A stretch of DNA of 21,316 nucleotides from Bacillota bacterium. GTDB taxonomy: Bacteria > Bacillota > Sulfobacillia > RBS10-35 > JAJYVN01. The DNA is taken from contig JAJYVN010000015.1 in assembly GCA_021791995.1 (NCBI GenBank), positions 1-21,316 of the forward strand. Direction: 5' to 3'. The position numbers and the translations under genes are program-made. This document shows positions 1-7,541 of the stretch, in pieces (position 1 is the first letter of the stretch; each line of letters opens with the position of its first letter). The notes beneath the pieces are model-generated. The model worked only from the letters and a program-made list of their open reading frames with translations, was not told the origin of the DNA and searched no databases.

Positions 1-1
1 T

Positions 2-61
2 CAAAAGGCCGAGGCCATCACCGCGTATGAGGCCCGCTTTCGTGATGGGCGGCTGGCCTGA
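2..61 (+). CDS. 3' end of an unidentified plus-strand gene (partial)
   Basis: An open frame enters from the left edge and encodes QKAEAITAYEARFRDGRLA before a TGA stop. The stop is followed within five bases by the stop of the convergent lipoprotein gene, which is typical of two real genes meeting tail to tail. The 19 visible residues are charged and helix-like, but too short to assign a family. Some hydrolase families, such as PIG-L-type deacetylases, end in a similar lysine/alanine-rich helix, but this is only a resemblance. Confidence 0.5.
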   Translation, partial: QKAEAITAYEARFRDGRLA

Positions 62-65
62 AGCT

Positions 66-758
66 TTAGGCAGGGGTGACCTTGGTCAGAATGACCACCG
101 TCGTGCCATCCTCATATCGGACCAAGAGGTGCTGCTTCGGTGCAACGAACGCGGTCTGACGGCCTGCGCTACCGGAAAGCGAGATCGGGATGCAGGAGAA
201 ACTTCCGGCCGAGGTCGTCAGACGAAGCGGCTTGCCCGTAGTGAGCTGCAGTGTGCTCGCCATCGCGTTTTCTAGGATTACATCCGTGATGGACTCCTGC
301 TCACCTGGAGCGACGTCCAACCCGGCTAACGTGGGTAAGAGTGCAACGTTCACCAGCGTCTGCCCTCGGAGGGCGAAGCTCTTCGCTTCCGGGATGCCGT
401 TCAGCGTGGCCTTCTCGACGATGTCCTCGCCCTGCACCTGCGCAGAGATCGCCACGCTCGGCGTTCCCGAAGCGGTGGCTTGGGCCGAGACGAGGCCGAG
501 ACCGTCGCGCTTCAGTACGACCGTCTCATCCTGCGTGGAGGACCCCATGGCCTCTTGGATGCGGATCGTGGTTTCCGTGCCACGGTTGGACACCGACCAA
601 CTCTGGGTTCCCGTGGACACACCCTCAATCCGATACGTGGCGACGTAGGAAGGCAAGGCGGCAGTGGCAAAGGGCAGCGGCGGGGCATTGGTTGGCACCG
701 CCCTGCCGCAACCGACCAAAAGACAGCCTAGCACCAGTGCTGCCGCGAACCTGCGCAA
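66..758 (-). CDS. Small secreted lipoprotein of unknown function
   Basis: The protein of about 230 residues starts with a short type II signal peptide: RR at residues 2-3, a hydrophobic core and the lipobox LVGC with the modified cysteine at residue 17. It is therefore probably anchored to the outer face of the membrane. I chose a TTG start at 758 because GAGAGGAGG lies seven bases upstream; an upstream ATG at 815 would put 19 polar residues before the signal peptide and has no such site. The mature part is rich in Ser, Thr, Ala and Gly with alternating beta-type patterns and no catalytic motif I recognise. It ends in a YEDGTTVVILTKV strand. A possible promoter is TTGACC (about 17 bases before CACGAT) near 780-805. 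The function is unknown. Confidence 0.7.
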   Translation of the reverse strand: MRRFAAALVLGCLLVGCGRAVPTNAPPLPFATAALPSYVATYRIEGVSTGTQSWSVSNRGTETTIRIQEAMGSSTQDETVVLKRDGLGLVSAQATASGTPSVAISAQVQGEDIVEKATLNGIPEAKSFALRGQTLVNVALLPTLAGLDVAPGEQESITDVILENAMASTLQLTTGKPLRLTTSAGSFSCIPISLSGSAGRQTAFVAPKQHLLVRYEDGTTVVILTKVTPA

Positions 759-873
759 CGCAGTGCCTCCTCTCGACCCATCGTGCGCCGCCGCGTCTCT
801 TTGGTCAAGGCGCATGGAGGCACCATTGCGCCGGGTCCTGCATAAGCGAACGCATATCCCGTCATAATAGGCT

Positions 874-970
874 CAGCCCGTGACGCTTCGATCCAAACAT
901 CCGATAGCGGCAAAGATCCTCCTTGGAGGAGCCTTTGACCGAACAACGGATGGATCGAACACACGGGCTG
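874..970. repeat. Long nested inverted repeat (structured element)
   Basis: Three perfectly matched arms are nested: CAGCCCGTG (874-882) with CACGGGCTG (962-970), TTCGATCC (887-894) with GGATCGAA (952-959), and ATCCG (899-903) with CGGAT (947-951). Inside is another hairpin, CAAAG (911-915) with CTTTG (933-937), enclosing TCCTCC/GGAGGA. On the plus strand the outer arm is followed by a short U-run (CTTTTT, 974-978), so it could end a plus-strand RNA; on the minus strand no U-run follows. It lies between the DapA-like gene and the lipoprotein gene, both on the minus strand. It could be an mRNA-stabilising hairpin, a small RNA or a miniature element; the role is unknown. Confidence 0.7.
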
Positions 971-977
971 TATCTTT

Positions 978-2030
978 TTAGGCCAACCACTGGGAGAGGT
1001 GCGCACGCACAAAGTCGTCGTCCTGCAGGTGCGGGTACGATCGGATGATGCGGTCAATCTCTTCGTTCTGCCCGGGCGAAAGGTCCTCGGCAGGATCCAG
1101 GCACCACCGCCCCGCCAGAAGCCCTTGCCGGCGGAGCACCTCCTCAATCCCCGGGATGCAACCGCGGAAGCCATTGCTGGCATCAAAGATGGCCGCATTC
1201 GCATCGGTCACTTCCATGGCCCGTTCCACCAGCGCCACCGACACCGCTTGTTCCGAATCACGCCAACGGCAAATCTCCGCGAAGAGTTCCACCGCCCGAT
1301 GCGTCCAGACCGCCCAATGGCCCAAGAGACCACCAACGATGCGCTTCTGCACCATTCGACCACCCGCGGCAAAGCGATAGGGCAGGACGAGATCCAGTAT
1401 TAGATGGTCGTCATTTCCTGTATACAGAGCAATCTCCTCCGCGCGCTCCGACAGGCAGACCGCCCGGACCACATCCAGTGTCTGGTAGCGATTAAAGGGT
1501 GCGATCTTAATTGCCTCCACACCATCGATCGCACAGAGCCGTCGCCAAAACGAAAAGTCGAGTGGCCGCCCACCAACGGCGGGCTGAAGGTAGAAGGCAA
1601 AGACGGGGATGACACGGGCAATGCGGCGCATCCGCTCGAGCAACGCATCATCCGACCAACCGTTGAGACCGCCCGCACTGACCAGGCCCAGGTCGTAGCC
1701 AAGCTCACGCGCCAGTTCCGCCTCGCGCAACGCTTGATCGGTTGGTCCCACAATCCCGGCCACACGGAGGAAAGGGCGCGTCTTGACCACCGATTGGCAC
1801 TCCTCCGCGCCCAGCCGCAGCACCGGCTCGAGCAGGTTCACATGAGGTTCACGAATCGCAAATTGCGTTGTATGAACGCCAATGGCCACACCGCCAGCGC
1901 CCGCAGCGATGTAATAGCGAGTCAGTGCGCGCTGGTGCCGCTCATCCAAGCGACGGTCTTCCGTCAGTGCCAACGGATGCGCCGGAATAACCGTCCCCTG
2001 GTGCAATAACGCTCGTGCCTCGGGTGTCAC
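978..2030 (-). CDS. DapA-like (dihydrodipicolinate synthase/N-acetylneuraminate lyase superfamily) aldolase
   Basis: This 350-residue protein looks like a class I aldolase of the DapA superfamily. The Schiff-base lysine is in EAIKIAPFN (Lys175), and the tyrosine that normally assists catalysis is in FAFYLQP (Tyr147). An early GAGGVAIGVHTTQ strand occupies the position of the usual substrate loop, but the DapA GTTGE signature is replaced, so lysine biosynthesis is unlikely. The protein is longer than DapA (about 290 residues), with an extra C-terminal helical region after residue 290. The GTG start at 2030 has GGAGGGAG upstream; in-frame extensions further upstream would overlap the preceding gene and have no site. 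The upstream SDR gene stops 28 bases before this start, so the pair is probably co-transcribed and may act on the same sugar-acid-like substrate. The substrate is unknown. Confidence 0.75.
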   Translation of the reverse strand: MTPEARALLHQGTVIPAHPLALTEDRRLDERHQRALTRYYIAAGAGGVAIGVHTTQFAIREPHVNLLEPVLRLGAEECQSVVKTRPFLRVAGIVGPTDQALREAELARELGYDLGLVSAGGLNGWSDDALLERMRRIARVIPVFAFYLQPAVGGRPLDFSFWRRLCAIDGVEAIKIAPFNRYQTLDVVRAVCLSERAEEIALYTGNDDHLILDLVLPYRFAAGGRMVQKRIVGGLLGHWAVWTHRAVELFAEICRWRDSEQAVSVALVERAMEVTDANAAIFDASNGFRGCIPGIEEVLRRQGLLAGRWCLDPAEDLSPGQNEEIDRIIRSYPHLQDDDFVRAHLSQWLA

Positions 2031-2058
2031 AACCGCTCTCCCTCCGGACGATGTTCCA

Positions 2059-3093
2059 TCAGAATCGACCCTCGCGCTCCTGAAAATGGGTAGCCTTCCC
2101 GAGTGTCGGGCCATCCGACCGCACCCACTCCGCCGTCCACTCCACCATCTCCCCGAGCGACACCCGTGGATATCCAAACAACCGTTCGCAGGCACCCGCG
2201 TTGCTCAAAAGCGCGGTTTCAGCCTCCTGGTGCACAAACACAGGCATCCGACCGAATAGCGCGCCGAAGCGATTGGCGAGCCAGCGGATGGAAACCGTCT
2301 CCGGTCCCGTGAGATTGAGCACACGTGGGGGGCTCGCCGCGATCGCAAGCGACCGCAAAGCGATGTCGTTGGCGTCTCCCTGCCAGATGACGTTCGCACA
2401 ACCCATACGCAGATCAATTGGTTCCCCCGCCCACACAGCAGAGGCGATATCCAAAAGAACACCATACCGGAGGTCAATGGCATAGTTCAGTCGCAGAAGC
2501 GTGATCGGCGTCCCATGGCGACGGGAGAAGTGCTCAAAGAGCCGCTCACGCGCCAAAACCGACTGCGCATACTCCCCCACCGGATCAGGCGTTGTGTCCT
2601 CCGTCGCTCCGCCGCTCGACACCGGGACAAGCGGGTACACGTTGCCGGAGGAGAAGACCACCAAGCGTGCCTCTCGGTAACGCAACGCCACCCGAGCGGG
2701 AACGTACGCGTTCATCGCCCACGTCAGATGCTCGTTGCCACCGCTCGTACCAAATTTCTGACCAGCCATAAACACAACGTACGGCGCGTCGGGCAACCGC
2801 GCGATTGCCGCATCATCCAACAAATCGGCAGCGATGGTCTCCACGCCCCATGTGTGCAACCGGTCCGTGAGCCCTAGGGTGGTGAACCGCGCAACCGCCA
2901 CCACCCGCCCTCCGCGCCCCGCAGCCGCCACGGCATTGGCCGCCAGGTGCGCGAGCGAGGGGCCCATCTTCCCGCCGGCTCCCAGCACCAACACGTCGCC
3001 ATCGAGGTTCGCCATGGCTCGGATCAAATCCGGGGAGGGTTCAGCCAGCCGTTCGTCTAATTCCTCCGTGCTCGACGTTGGACTTGGTCTCAA
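2059..3093 (-). CDS. NAD-dependent epimerase/dehydratase-like protein (extended SDR)
   Basis: This 344-residue protein has an N-terminal Rossmann fold with the dinucleotide motif LGAGGKMG (residues 37-44) and a VVFSSGNVYP strand (about 145-153), the usual place of the catalytic Ser/Thr. The active-site tyrosine is Tyr175 in GEYAQSVLARE. The lysine of the YxxxK motif is replaced by Val179, which is unusual for an active extended SDR. The TTG start at 3093 directly follows the TAA of the MoxR gene, so translation is probably coupled. An alternative ATG at residue 27 (MANLDGDVLVLG) fits the fold equally well but has no ribosome binding site. Its partner appears to be the DapA-like aldolase immediately downstream. 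The reaction is unknown. Confidence 0.7.
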   Translation of the reverse strand: MRPSPTSSTEELDERLAEPSPDLIRAMANLDGDVLVLGAGGKMGPSLAHLAANAVAAAGRGGRVVAVARFTTLGLTDRLHTWGVETIAADLLDDAAIARLPDAPYVVFMAGQKFGTSGGNEHLTWAMNAYVPARVALRYREARLVVFSSGNVYPLVPVSSGGATEDTTPDPVGEYAQSVLARERLFEHFSRRHGTPITLLRLNYAIDLRYGVLLDIASAVWAGEPIDLRMGCANVIWQGDANDIALRSLAIAASPPRVLNLTGPETVSIRWLANRFGALFGRMPVFVHQEAETALLSNAGACERLFGYPRVSLGEMVEWTAEWVRSDGPTLGKATHFQEREGRF

Positions 3094-4155
3094 TTATCCG
3101 CCGGCCCCTTCCTCGATGGGTAACGCCTGACGCTCCAGGACCTCCTTGACCACATCACTCGCTTGCTTGCCGCGTAACTGGCTCTCCGGCTTCAGGATAA
3201 TGCGGTGGTTGAGCACATAGGGCGCAAGATACTGCACATCATCCGGTAGAACGTAATCCCGTCCACGAACGGCTGCCAGGGCCTGAGCGGCACGGAAGAT
3301 GTTGATCGAGGCCCGCGGACTGCCCCCCAGGGCAACGTCTTGGTGCTTCCGCGTCGCATTTACCAGTTCTACGATATAGCGCAGCAGATCGACGTCGACG
3401 TGCACCGTGCGCGTCGCCACCTGCGCCCGTACGATGTCATCGGGGGTCGCCACCGAGGTCAACTTGTCGGGACGCTCCCCCCGTACTTGGCGCAACACCA
3501 CCTCCCGCTCCTCACCCTCCGTGGGGTAACCCATCTGCACCCGGAGCAGAAAGCGGTCCAACTGAGCCTCCGGCAACGGGAACGTGCCCTCGAACTCAAT
3601 GGGATTCTGCGTCGCCACAACGAGAAACGGCGGATCAAGTTTACGCGTTACCCCATCCACCGTCACCTGGAACTCGCCCATCGCCTCGAGCAAGGCGGAC
3701 TGCGTACGGGGCGTGGCTCGGTTGATCTCGTCCGTCAGTACGATCTGGTTCATCACCGGACCGGCACGGAACTCAAACTCCCGTGTATTCGGGTTATACA
3801 CCGATGTGCCCACAAGATCCCCCGGCAACAGGTCCGGGGTGCACTGCACGCGCGCGAAGCGCAAGCCAAGGGTCGCCGCGAGGGAACGCGCCATCATCGT
3901 CTTCCCAACGCCTGGGACGTCCTCCAAGAGGATATGCCCCTCACAGAGCAACCCAACGAGCAGGAGTTCGACCACTTCCTTCTTGCCGACGATGATCCGT
4001 CCCACGCTCTCGCGCACGGCATTGGATACGCGCGCCACATCCGCCAGTCCGGCAGTATCCTTCTCAATCCCCGTTGCGCTCTCCCCGGTGCCAGGCTTGA
4101 CCGCTCCCCTCGCGGGGGTGCTGCTGGGTGCCTGGGGCTCTTTCGTCTCTGCCAT
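3094..4155 (-). CDS. MoxR-family AAA+ ATPase
   Basis: A MoxR-type AAA+ ATPase of 353 residues. Walker A is VPGVGKT (residues 80-86), Walker B is IVLTDEIN (138-145), sensor 1 is VVATQNP (179-185) and the arginine-finger region is LDRF (199-202). The first 40 residues are a low-complexity Pro/Ser/Thr/Gly-rich extension not typical of the family. MoxR proteins act as chaperone-like remodelling ATPases and usually sit beside DUF58 and membrane proteins, as here. The ATG start at 4155 has GGGGAAGG at good spacing. The gene follows the DUF4129 membrane protein by 18 bases and leads straight into the SDR gene with no gap, indicating one operon. Confidence 0.92.
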   Translation of the reverse strand: MAETKEPQAPSSTPARGAVKPGTGESATGIEKDTAGLADVARVSNAVRESVGRIIVGKKEVVELLLVGLLCEGHILLEDVPGVGKTMMARSLAATLGLRFARVQCTPDLLPGDLVGTSVYNPNTREFEFRAGPVMNQIVLTDEINRATPRTQSALLEAMGEFQVTVDGVTRKLDPPFLVVATQNPIEFEGTFPLPEAQLDRFLLRVQMGYPTEGEEREVVLRQVRGERPDKLTSVATPDDIVRAQVATRTVHVDVDLLRYIVELVNATRKHQDVALGGSPRASINIFRAAQALAAVRGRDYVLPDDVQYLAPYVLNHRIILKPESQLRGKQASDVVKEVLERQALPIEEGAGG

Positions 4156-4173
4156 AAAACCTTCCCCTTTCTC

Positions 4174-5781
4174 TCAACGGCGGCGCTTGTCGGTGGAGTG
4201 CACCTGTTGCACCGCCCGGCCCTCCACTCGTTCTTCCATCGCACCCGCATCCGGCTTCTCCTTGCCCTTGGCGCCCGGTTCCGCCGGTTTCGGTCGCCTC
4301 ACGCTGAACACCTTCGAGATGCGCTCCCACCCCGAGGTAGCACCCTCCAGGTGCTGCTGCTCCACAGGGTGATGACTAAAGCGCGCCCACTCATACGCAG
4401 ATGTCAGGGAGACCAGCCCTTCCGCAGTCGCCGGCTCCACCTTTGCCAACGTATGCTGATAGACCGCAGGCGTCTGATTCGGCCGTCGGCCGAGTCCGAG
4501 GCTCTTGGCATCCATCAGGAACTGGCGATAGATCTCCCGAATGCGGCGACGAGGGTCCCCGGCTGCAAGATTCCAGGCGGACCCAGCGATCGTCCGAGCG
4601 GCGGCCTCGGCTGCAAAACTCGCGCCCTCTTTGTGCGAGAAGGAGCGAATTCCGAGATGCCGCCAACGGTTCCGCCAAAATCCGACCGAGAAGATTTCAA
4701 GAAACCAGTGCAGCCAAAGACGCAGCATCCGCAGAAGTCCCGCCCAGTCGCCGTCGCGGATTCCCAAAACCAGCAAACGATAGAAACCAACAAAGAATGC
4801 GGCTGCGCCGATCCCAAAGGCACGAGTCCGCTGCCAGTACCCGAGCAGCACCGACCCAACGTCCTGTCCAAGGCGTCGGGAGTATCGGTAAAGGCCAAAA
4901 CCTGCCAAGACGATAAAGGCCAGGAGCAGGACCACAAACAACCCGAGGCCAAGATTGCTCTTGCTCAAGACATGCCCTTTGGCGGAGGACGCCGTCGACA
5001 GATTAGTCGTCCCACCGAGATTCTCCGACCCGGTCGCCTTCACCGTCTTCGCAGCATGCTCATAGATGAAGTGGCTGATCTGATGCACGCTGAAGATCGC
5101 TGGCGTCGGCGCCAGGATGGCCCCAATGATCAGCACCGCCGCGATCAGGCCTCCGGCTGGCCCCCACCAGCCCGTACCGAAACTCGCATCGGACGACACC
5201 TGTCCCCCCAAAAAGCGCGTCCGCATCACCTCATACTCCGCGCCACTGATGAGCATCAACCCGGCCGCTCCGGCGGCGAGGGCAATCGGGGCAAAGCCCC
5301 ACTGCCAGAGCGAGAGCGACTTCTCTAAATTACTGCCCAGCCCCGCAATGACGAAAACCACTTCCAGGATGAGGACGATGCTCGTAAAGGAACCCCGTGT
5401 TCGGCGCGCAACCTCTGTCTTGCCCTCGTGATATAGGTTCACCAGGAGTGTTGTCAGCCTACCGCTGTTGCCGCGGACCGCGAAAACAATGATCGCCGCG
5501 ATGATGAAGGGCAAGAAACGATGATGCACCAAAAGAAGCGTAGCTACGCCGCCGACGATGATCTCCACCAGAACCAGCGTCGGATCCAGTGGACGTACCG
5601 TCATCGATCGAAAGGTATCACTGACCCCCATCAGTCCGGCAGCACCACAGACCAAAGCGAACAGTAGAATGTTGGGTGATGCCCCCAACCAGACGGCGTG
5701 CCAGAACGCAGCCAGGGCTGCCCCCACCGCCAACGCCAGAACAACAACCGCAGTCGTAAACCACCCCGGCAGATCACTCAA
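4174..5781 (-). CDS. Multi-spanning membrane protein with C-terminal DUF4129 domain
   Basis: A 535-residue membrane protein. I see hydrophobic segments at about residues 8-30, 36-54, 68-86, 88-103, 132-150, 160-182, 208-226, 276-298 and probably 322-340 and 345-365, with a long Ser/Thr/Gly-rich loop at about 245-275. The soluble end at about 408-488 (RRRIREIYRQFL ... TPAVYQHTL ... LTSAYEWARFSHHPV) matches the pattern of DUF4129, which often ends transglutaminase-like membrane proteins of MoxR/DUF58 clusters. No transglutaminase Cys-His-Asp domain is present, so this is a non-catalytic form. A charged Lys/Glu/Arg tail follows. The start is TTG at 5781, with GGGGTGA upstream. It lies between the DUF58 and MoxR genes and probably forms a complex with their products. 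Confidence 0.8.
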   Translation of the reverse strand: MSDLPGWFTTAVVVLALAVGAALAAFWHAVWLGASPNILLFALVCGAAGLMGVSDTFRSMTVRPLDPTLVLVEIIVGGVATLLLVHHRFLPFIIAAIIVFAVRGNSGRLTTLLVNLYHEGKTEVARRTRGSFTSIVLILEVVFVIAGLGSNLEKSLSLWQWGFAPIALAAGAAGLMLISGAEYEVMRTRFLGGQVSSDASFGTGWWGPAGGLIAAVLIIGAILAPTPAIFSVHQISHFIYEHAAKTVKATGSENLGGTTNLSTASSAKGHVLSKSNLGLGLFVVLLLAFIVLAGFGLYRYSRRLGQDVGSVLLGYWQRTRAFGIGAAAFFVGFYRLLVLGIRDGDWAGLLRMLRLWLHWFLEIFSVGFWRNRWRHLGIRSFSHKEGASFAAEAAARTIAGSAWNLAAGDPRRRIREIYRQFLMDAKSLGLGRRPNQTPAVYQHTLAKVEPATAEGLVSLTSAYEWARFSHHPVEQQHLEGATSGWERISKVFSVRRPKPAEPGAKGKEKPDAGAMEERVEGRAVQQVHSTDKRRR

Positions 5782-5815
5782 TGCCCGTCACCCCACTCTC
5801 CGGTGCTGGGCCTCC

Positions 5816-7021
5816 TCATGCCCAGCGCACCTCCTGCATGTCAAACTGCACCTCATGCACCGTAATCCCCGAACGCCCCATGGTGCGACGCGGCTCGAAC
5901 GTGAGGATCACCACCGGGTGACCACGGGTCTGCAACTGCGCTGCCAACGCCACGAGCCGCTCGGTGTTCGTCGGTACGAGCAACACGATGGTGGCACCCC
6001 AGGGCAGATGCCGCGCCTCGTCCGCCAACATGTCTATGAACGGAGGCCCGTCTCCTGGTTCCAGGCCCGCCAAGGTCTCGAGCAGGGCCCGACGCTGCGC
6101 GGGACCGTAGTGGGCCGCAACGCGCAGCACACGGGGATCCTCTACATCCCGCCCGATTCCCTCTGGAACCGAACGGGTAATGCGTCCGTACGCCACCAAT
6201 CCGAGGGAGTGGCGCGGATCCGGCTCCCACCAGATCAGGGTCGCGGCAACGGAAATAACCCGCTCGATCAATTCGAAGCGCCGCCCGGGGTCCCAATCCG
6301 CCCTCGAAAAGTTGAGGAAGAAATAGGTGATCCGTTCGCGGACGAGTGGAACCTCCTTGACCGTCAGCTCGTCCCGATGGGCCGTGGCCTTCCATGCGAT
6401 CAGCCGTAGCGGATCGCCAGAGCGGTAAGGGCGAAGGCCAATCGGATCAACATCCTGAAAGGGGCTGAGCGGATCGCGTCGCGGACCAACGGGCAGCCGA
6501 GCCGGAATCTTCAGGGGCGGAATACTCACGATACGCGGATAGACCGTGAGCCATCGCGGCTCGTCCACGATTCCGGTCAGCTCGCGAAGGCCAAACCAGT
6601 CTCCGACAGAGACATCCACCCGCCCCACGCGGTAGAGACCACGTTCTGTCGTCTGCACCTCGTAGCTATATGTCCGTTCTTGACCCGGTTGCAGTGTGGC
6701 CACGTGGCTAAAGACCGGGCCTTTGTGCAGATTGGCGGGCACCTGATCCTCGACCCAGACCCACGGTGCTGGAAGCGGCGAACCGTTCCGCACCTTCAAC
6801 GTGAAGCGAACCCGCTCCCCTGGAAAGACGTGGTCGTTCGCCATGGAATGCGTGATCCGCAATCGGCGCAGTGTAAGGCCAACAACCAACCGAGCAATCA
6901 GCACCACCAACACGGCGGTGTACAGCCAGAACGACACCGATCGCGCCCGAAACACGATCGCGAACACGAGCAGAACACAGATCCCGATCACCCAGGTCAT
7001 TGTGCGGTTCAAATGCGACAT
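5816..7021 (-). CDS. DUF58 domain protein
   Basis: A 401-residue protein with two N-terminal membrane segments (about residues 9-25 and 30-50), then a beta-rich region (about 55-165). The DUF58 signature follows as DPIGLRPYRSGD...LIAWKATAHRDEL (residues 192-219). The C-terminal 170 residues have alternating strands and helices (FFLNFSRAD, ATIVLLVP, HPVVILTF) and resemble a von Willebrand A-like fold without a clear metal-site DxSxS. DUF58 proteins pair with MoxR ATPases, as here. The ATG at 7021 has GAAGGCGG upstream. It is the first gene of the five-gene minus-strand cluster; no convincing promoter is visible in the 118 bases upstream (7022-7139). Confidence 0.88.
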   Translation of the reverse strand: MSHLNRTMTWVIGICVLLVFAIVFRARSVSFWLYTAVLVVLIARLVVGLTLRRLRITHSMANDHVFPGERVRFTLKVRNGSPLPAPWVWVEDQVPANLHKGPVFSHVATLQPGQERTYSYEVQTTERGLYRVGRVDVSVGDWFGLRELTGIVDEPRWLTVYPRIVSIPPLKIPARLPVGPRRDPLSPFQDVDPIGLRPYRSGDPLRLIAWKATAHRDELTVKEVPLVRERITYFFLNFSRADWDPGRRFELIERVISVAATLIWWEPDPRHSLGLVAYGRITRSVPEGIGRDVEDPRVLRVAAHYGPAQRRALLETLAGLEPGDGPPFIDMLADEARHLPWGATIVLLVPTNTERLVALAAQLQTRGHPVVILTFEPRRTMGRSGITVHEVQFDMQEVRWA

Positions 7022-7139
7022 CCACCGCCTTCACTCGCACGGAGGAGCTTTACTTTCCGCAATCACAGGTCCAAATCCTTTCGATCCCAACCAACTAAGT
7101 GGGACGATTGACGGAAAAACGACCTTGCGCGAAGTCCCC

Positions 7140-7511
7140 TCAGGCCAAAAAACGCCGTAAGGCTTCCGCGGCGTTGCCGCTATGGCGCGCCCGTTCTACC
7201 AATGCCTCGGTCAAAGCGACGATCCACTGATCTAACTCCATGCGCTCCGAACTGAGGGCGATCCCCCGCACCGCGTGGGATCGTTCGGACACCAGCTGTC
7301 CCTCCTCCGTTCGTTCCAGGTGAAAGGACCAATCACCCATCTGCGCTCGGATCTCGACCACGGGATGATCCTTGCGAAACAGGCCTCCGTGGCGGCGCAC
7401 CTTGACAGAACCAGGCAACGCCTCTTCCAGCTTCTTGGCCAAGACCTCAAGGAACGTCCCGGCATCGGCGGCGTCGGCTCGAAAACTAGCCGCGACGGCA
7501 TCGAATTCCAT
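7140..7511 (-). CDS. Conserved-looking hypothetical protein (123 aa)
   Basis: A small soluble protein that begins MEFDAVAASFRADAADAGTF and alternates predicted helices and strands: an N-terminal helix, a strand around KVRRHGG, strands VVEIRAQMG and WSFHLERTE, the motif VRGIALSSERMELDQWIVAL, and a last helix EALRRFLA. There is no signal peptide and no metal-binding motif. I recall similar small proteins of unknown function in other Gram-positive bacteria, but cannot confirm this here. The ATG lies 30 bases after the thiI stop on the same strand, so the gene is probably the third member of the nifZ-thiI transcription unit. No GGAGG site is placed well before it; CGGGTGA is close to the ATG. The function is unknown. 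Confidence 0.65.
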   Translation of the reverse strand: MEFDAVAASFRADAADAGTFLEVLAKKLEEALPGSVKVRRHGGLFRKDHPVVEIRAQMGDWSFHLERTEEGQLVSERSHAVRGIALSSERMELDQWIVALTEALVERARHSGNAAEALRRFLA

Positions 7512-7541
7512 GTCACCCGCTGGCAGTGCAACTCACCCCTT

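Noticed and set aside
728..917. Small minus-strand frame beginning TTG after AAGGAGG in the 874-970 hairpin
   Set aside because: Spacing is too short, it overlaps the lipoprotein start in another frame, and the peptide has no features of a real protein.
3340..5328. Very long plus-strand open frame (662 codons) opposite the MoxR and DUF4129 genes
   Set aside because: It lies wholly opposite two recognisable genes, its translation is low-complexity and rich in Arg, Pro and His, and it spans a gene boundary. It is a product of high G+C codon use.
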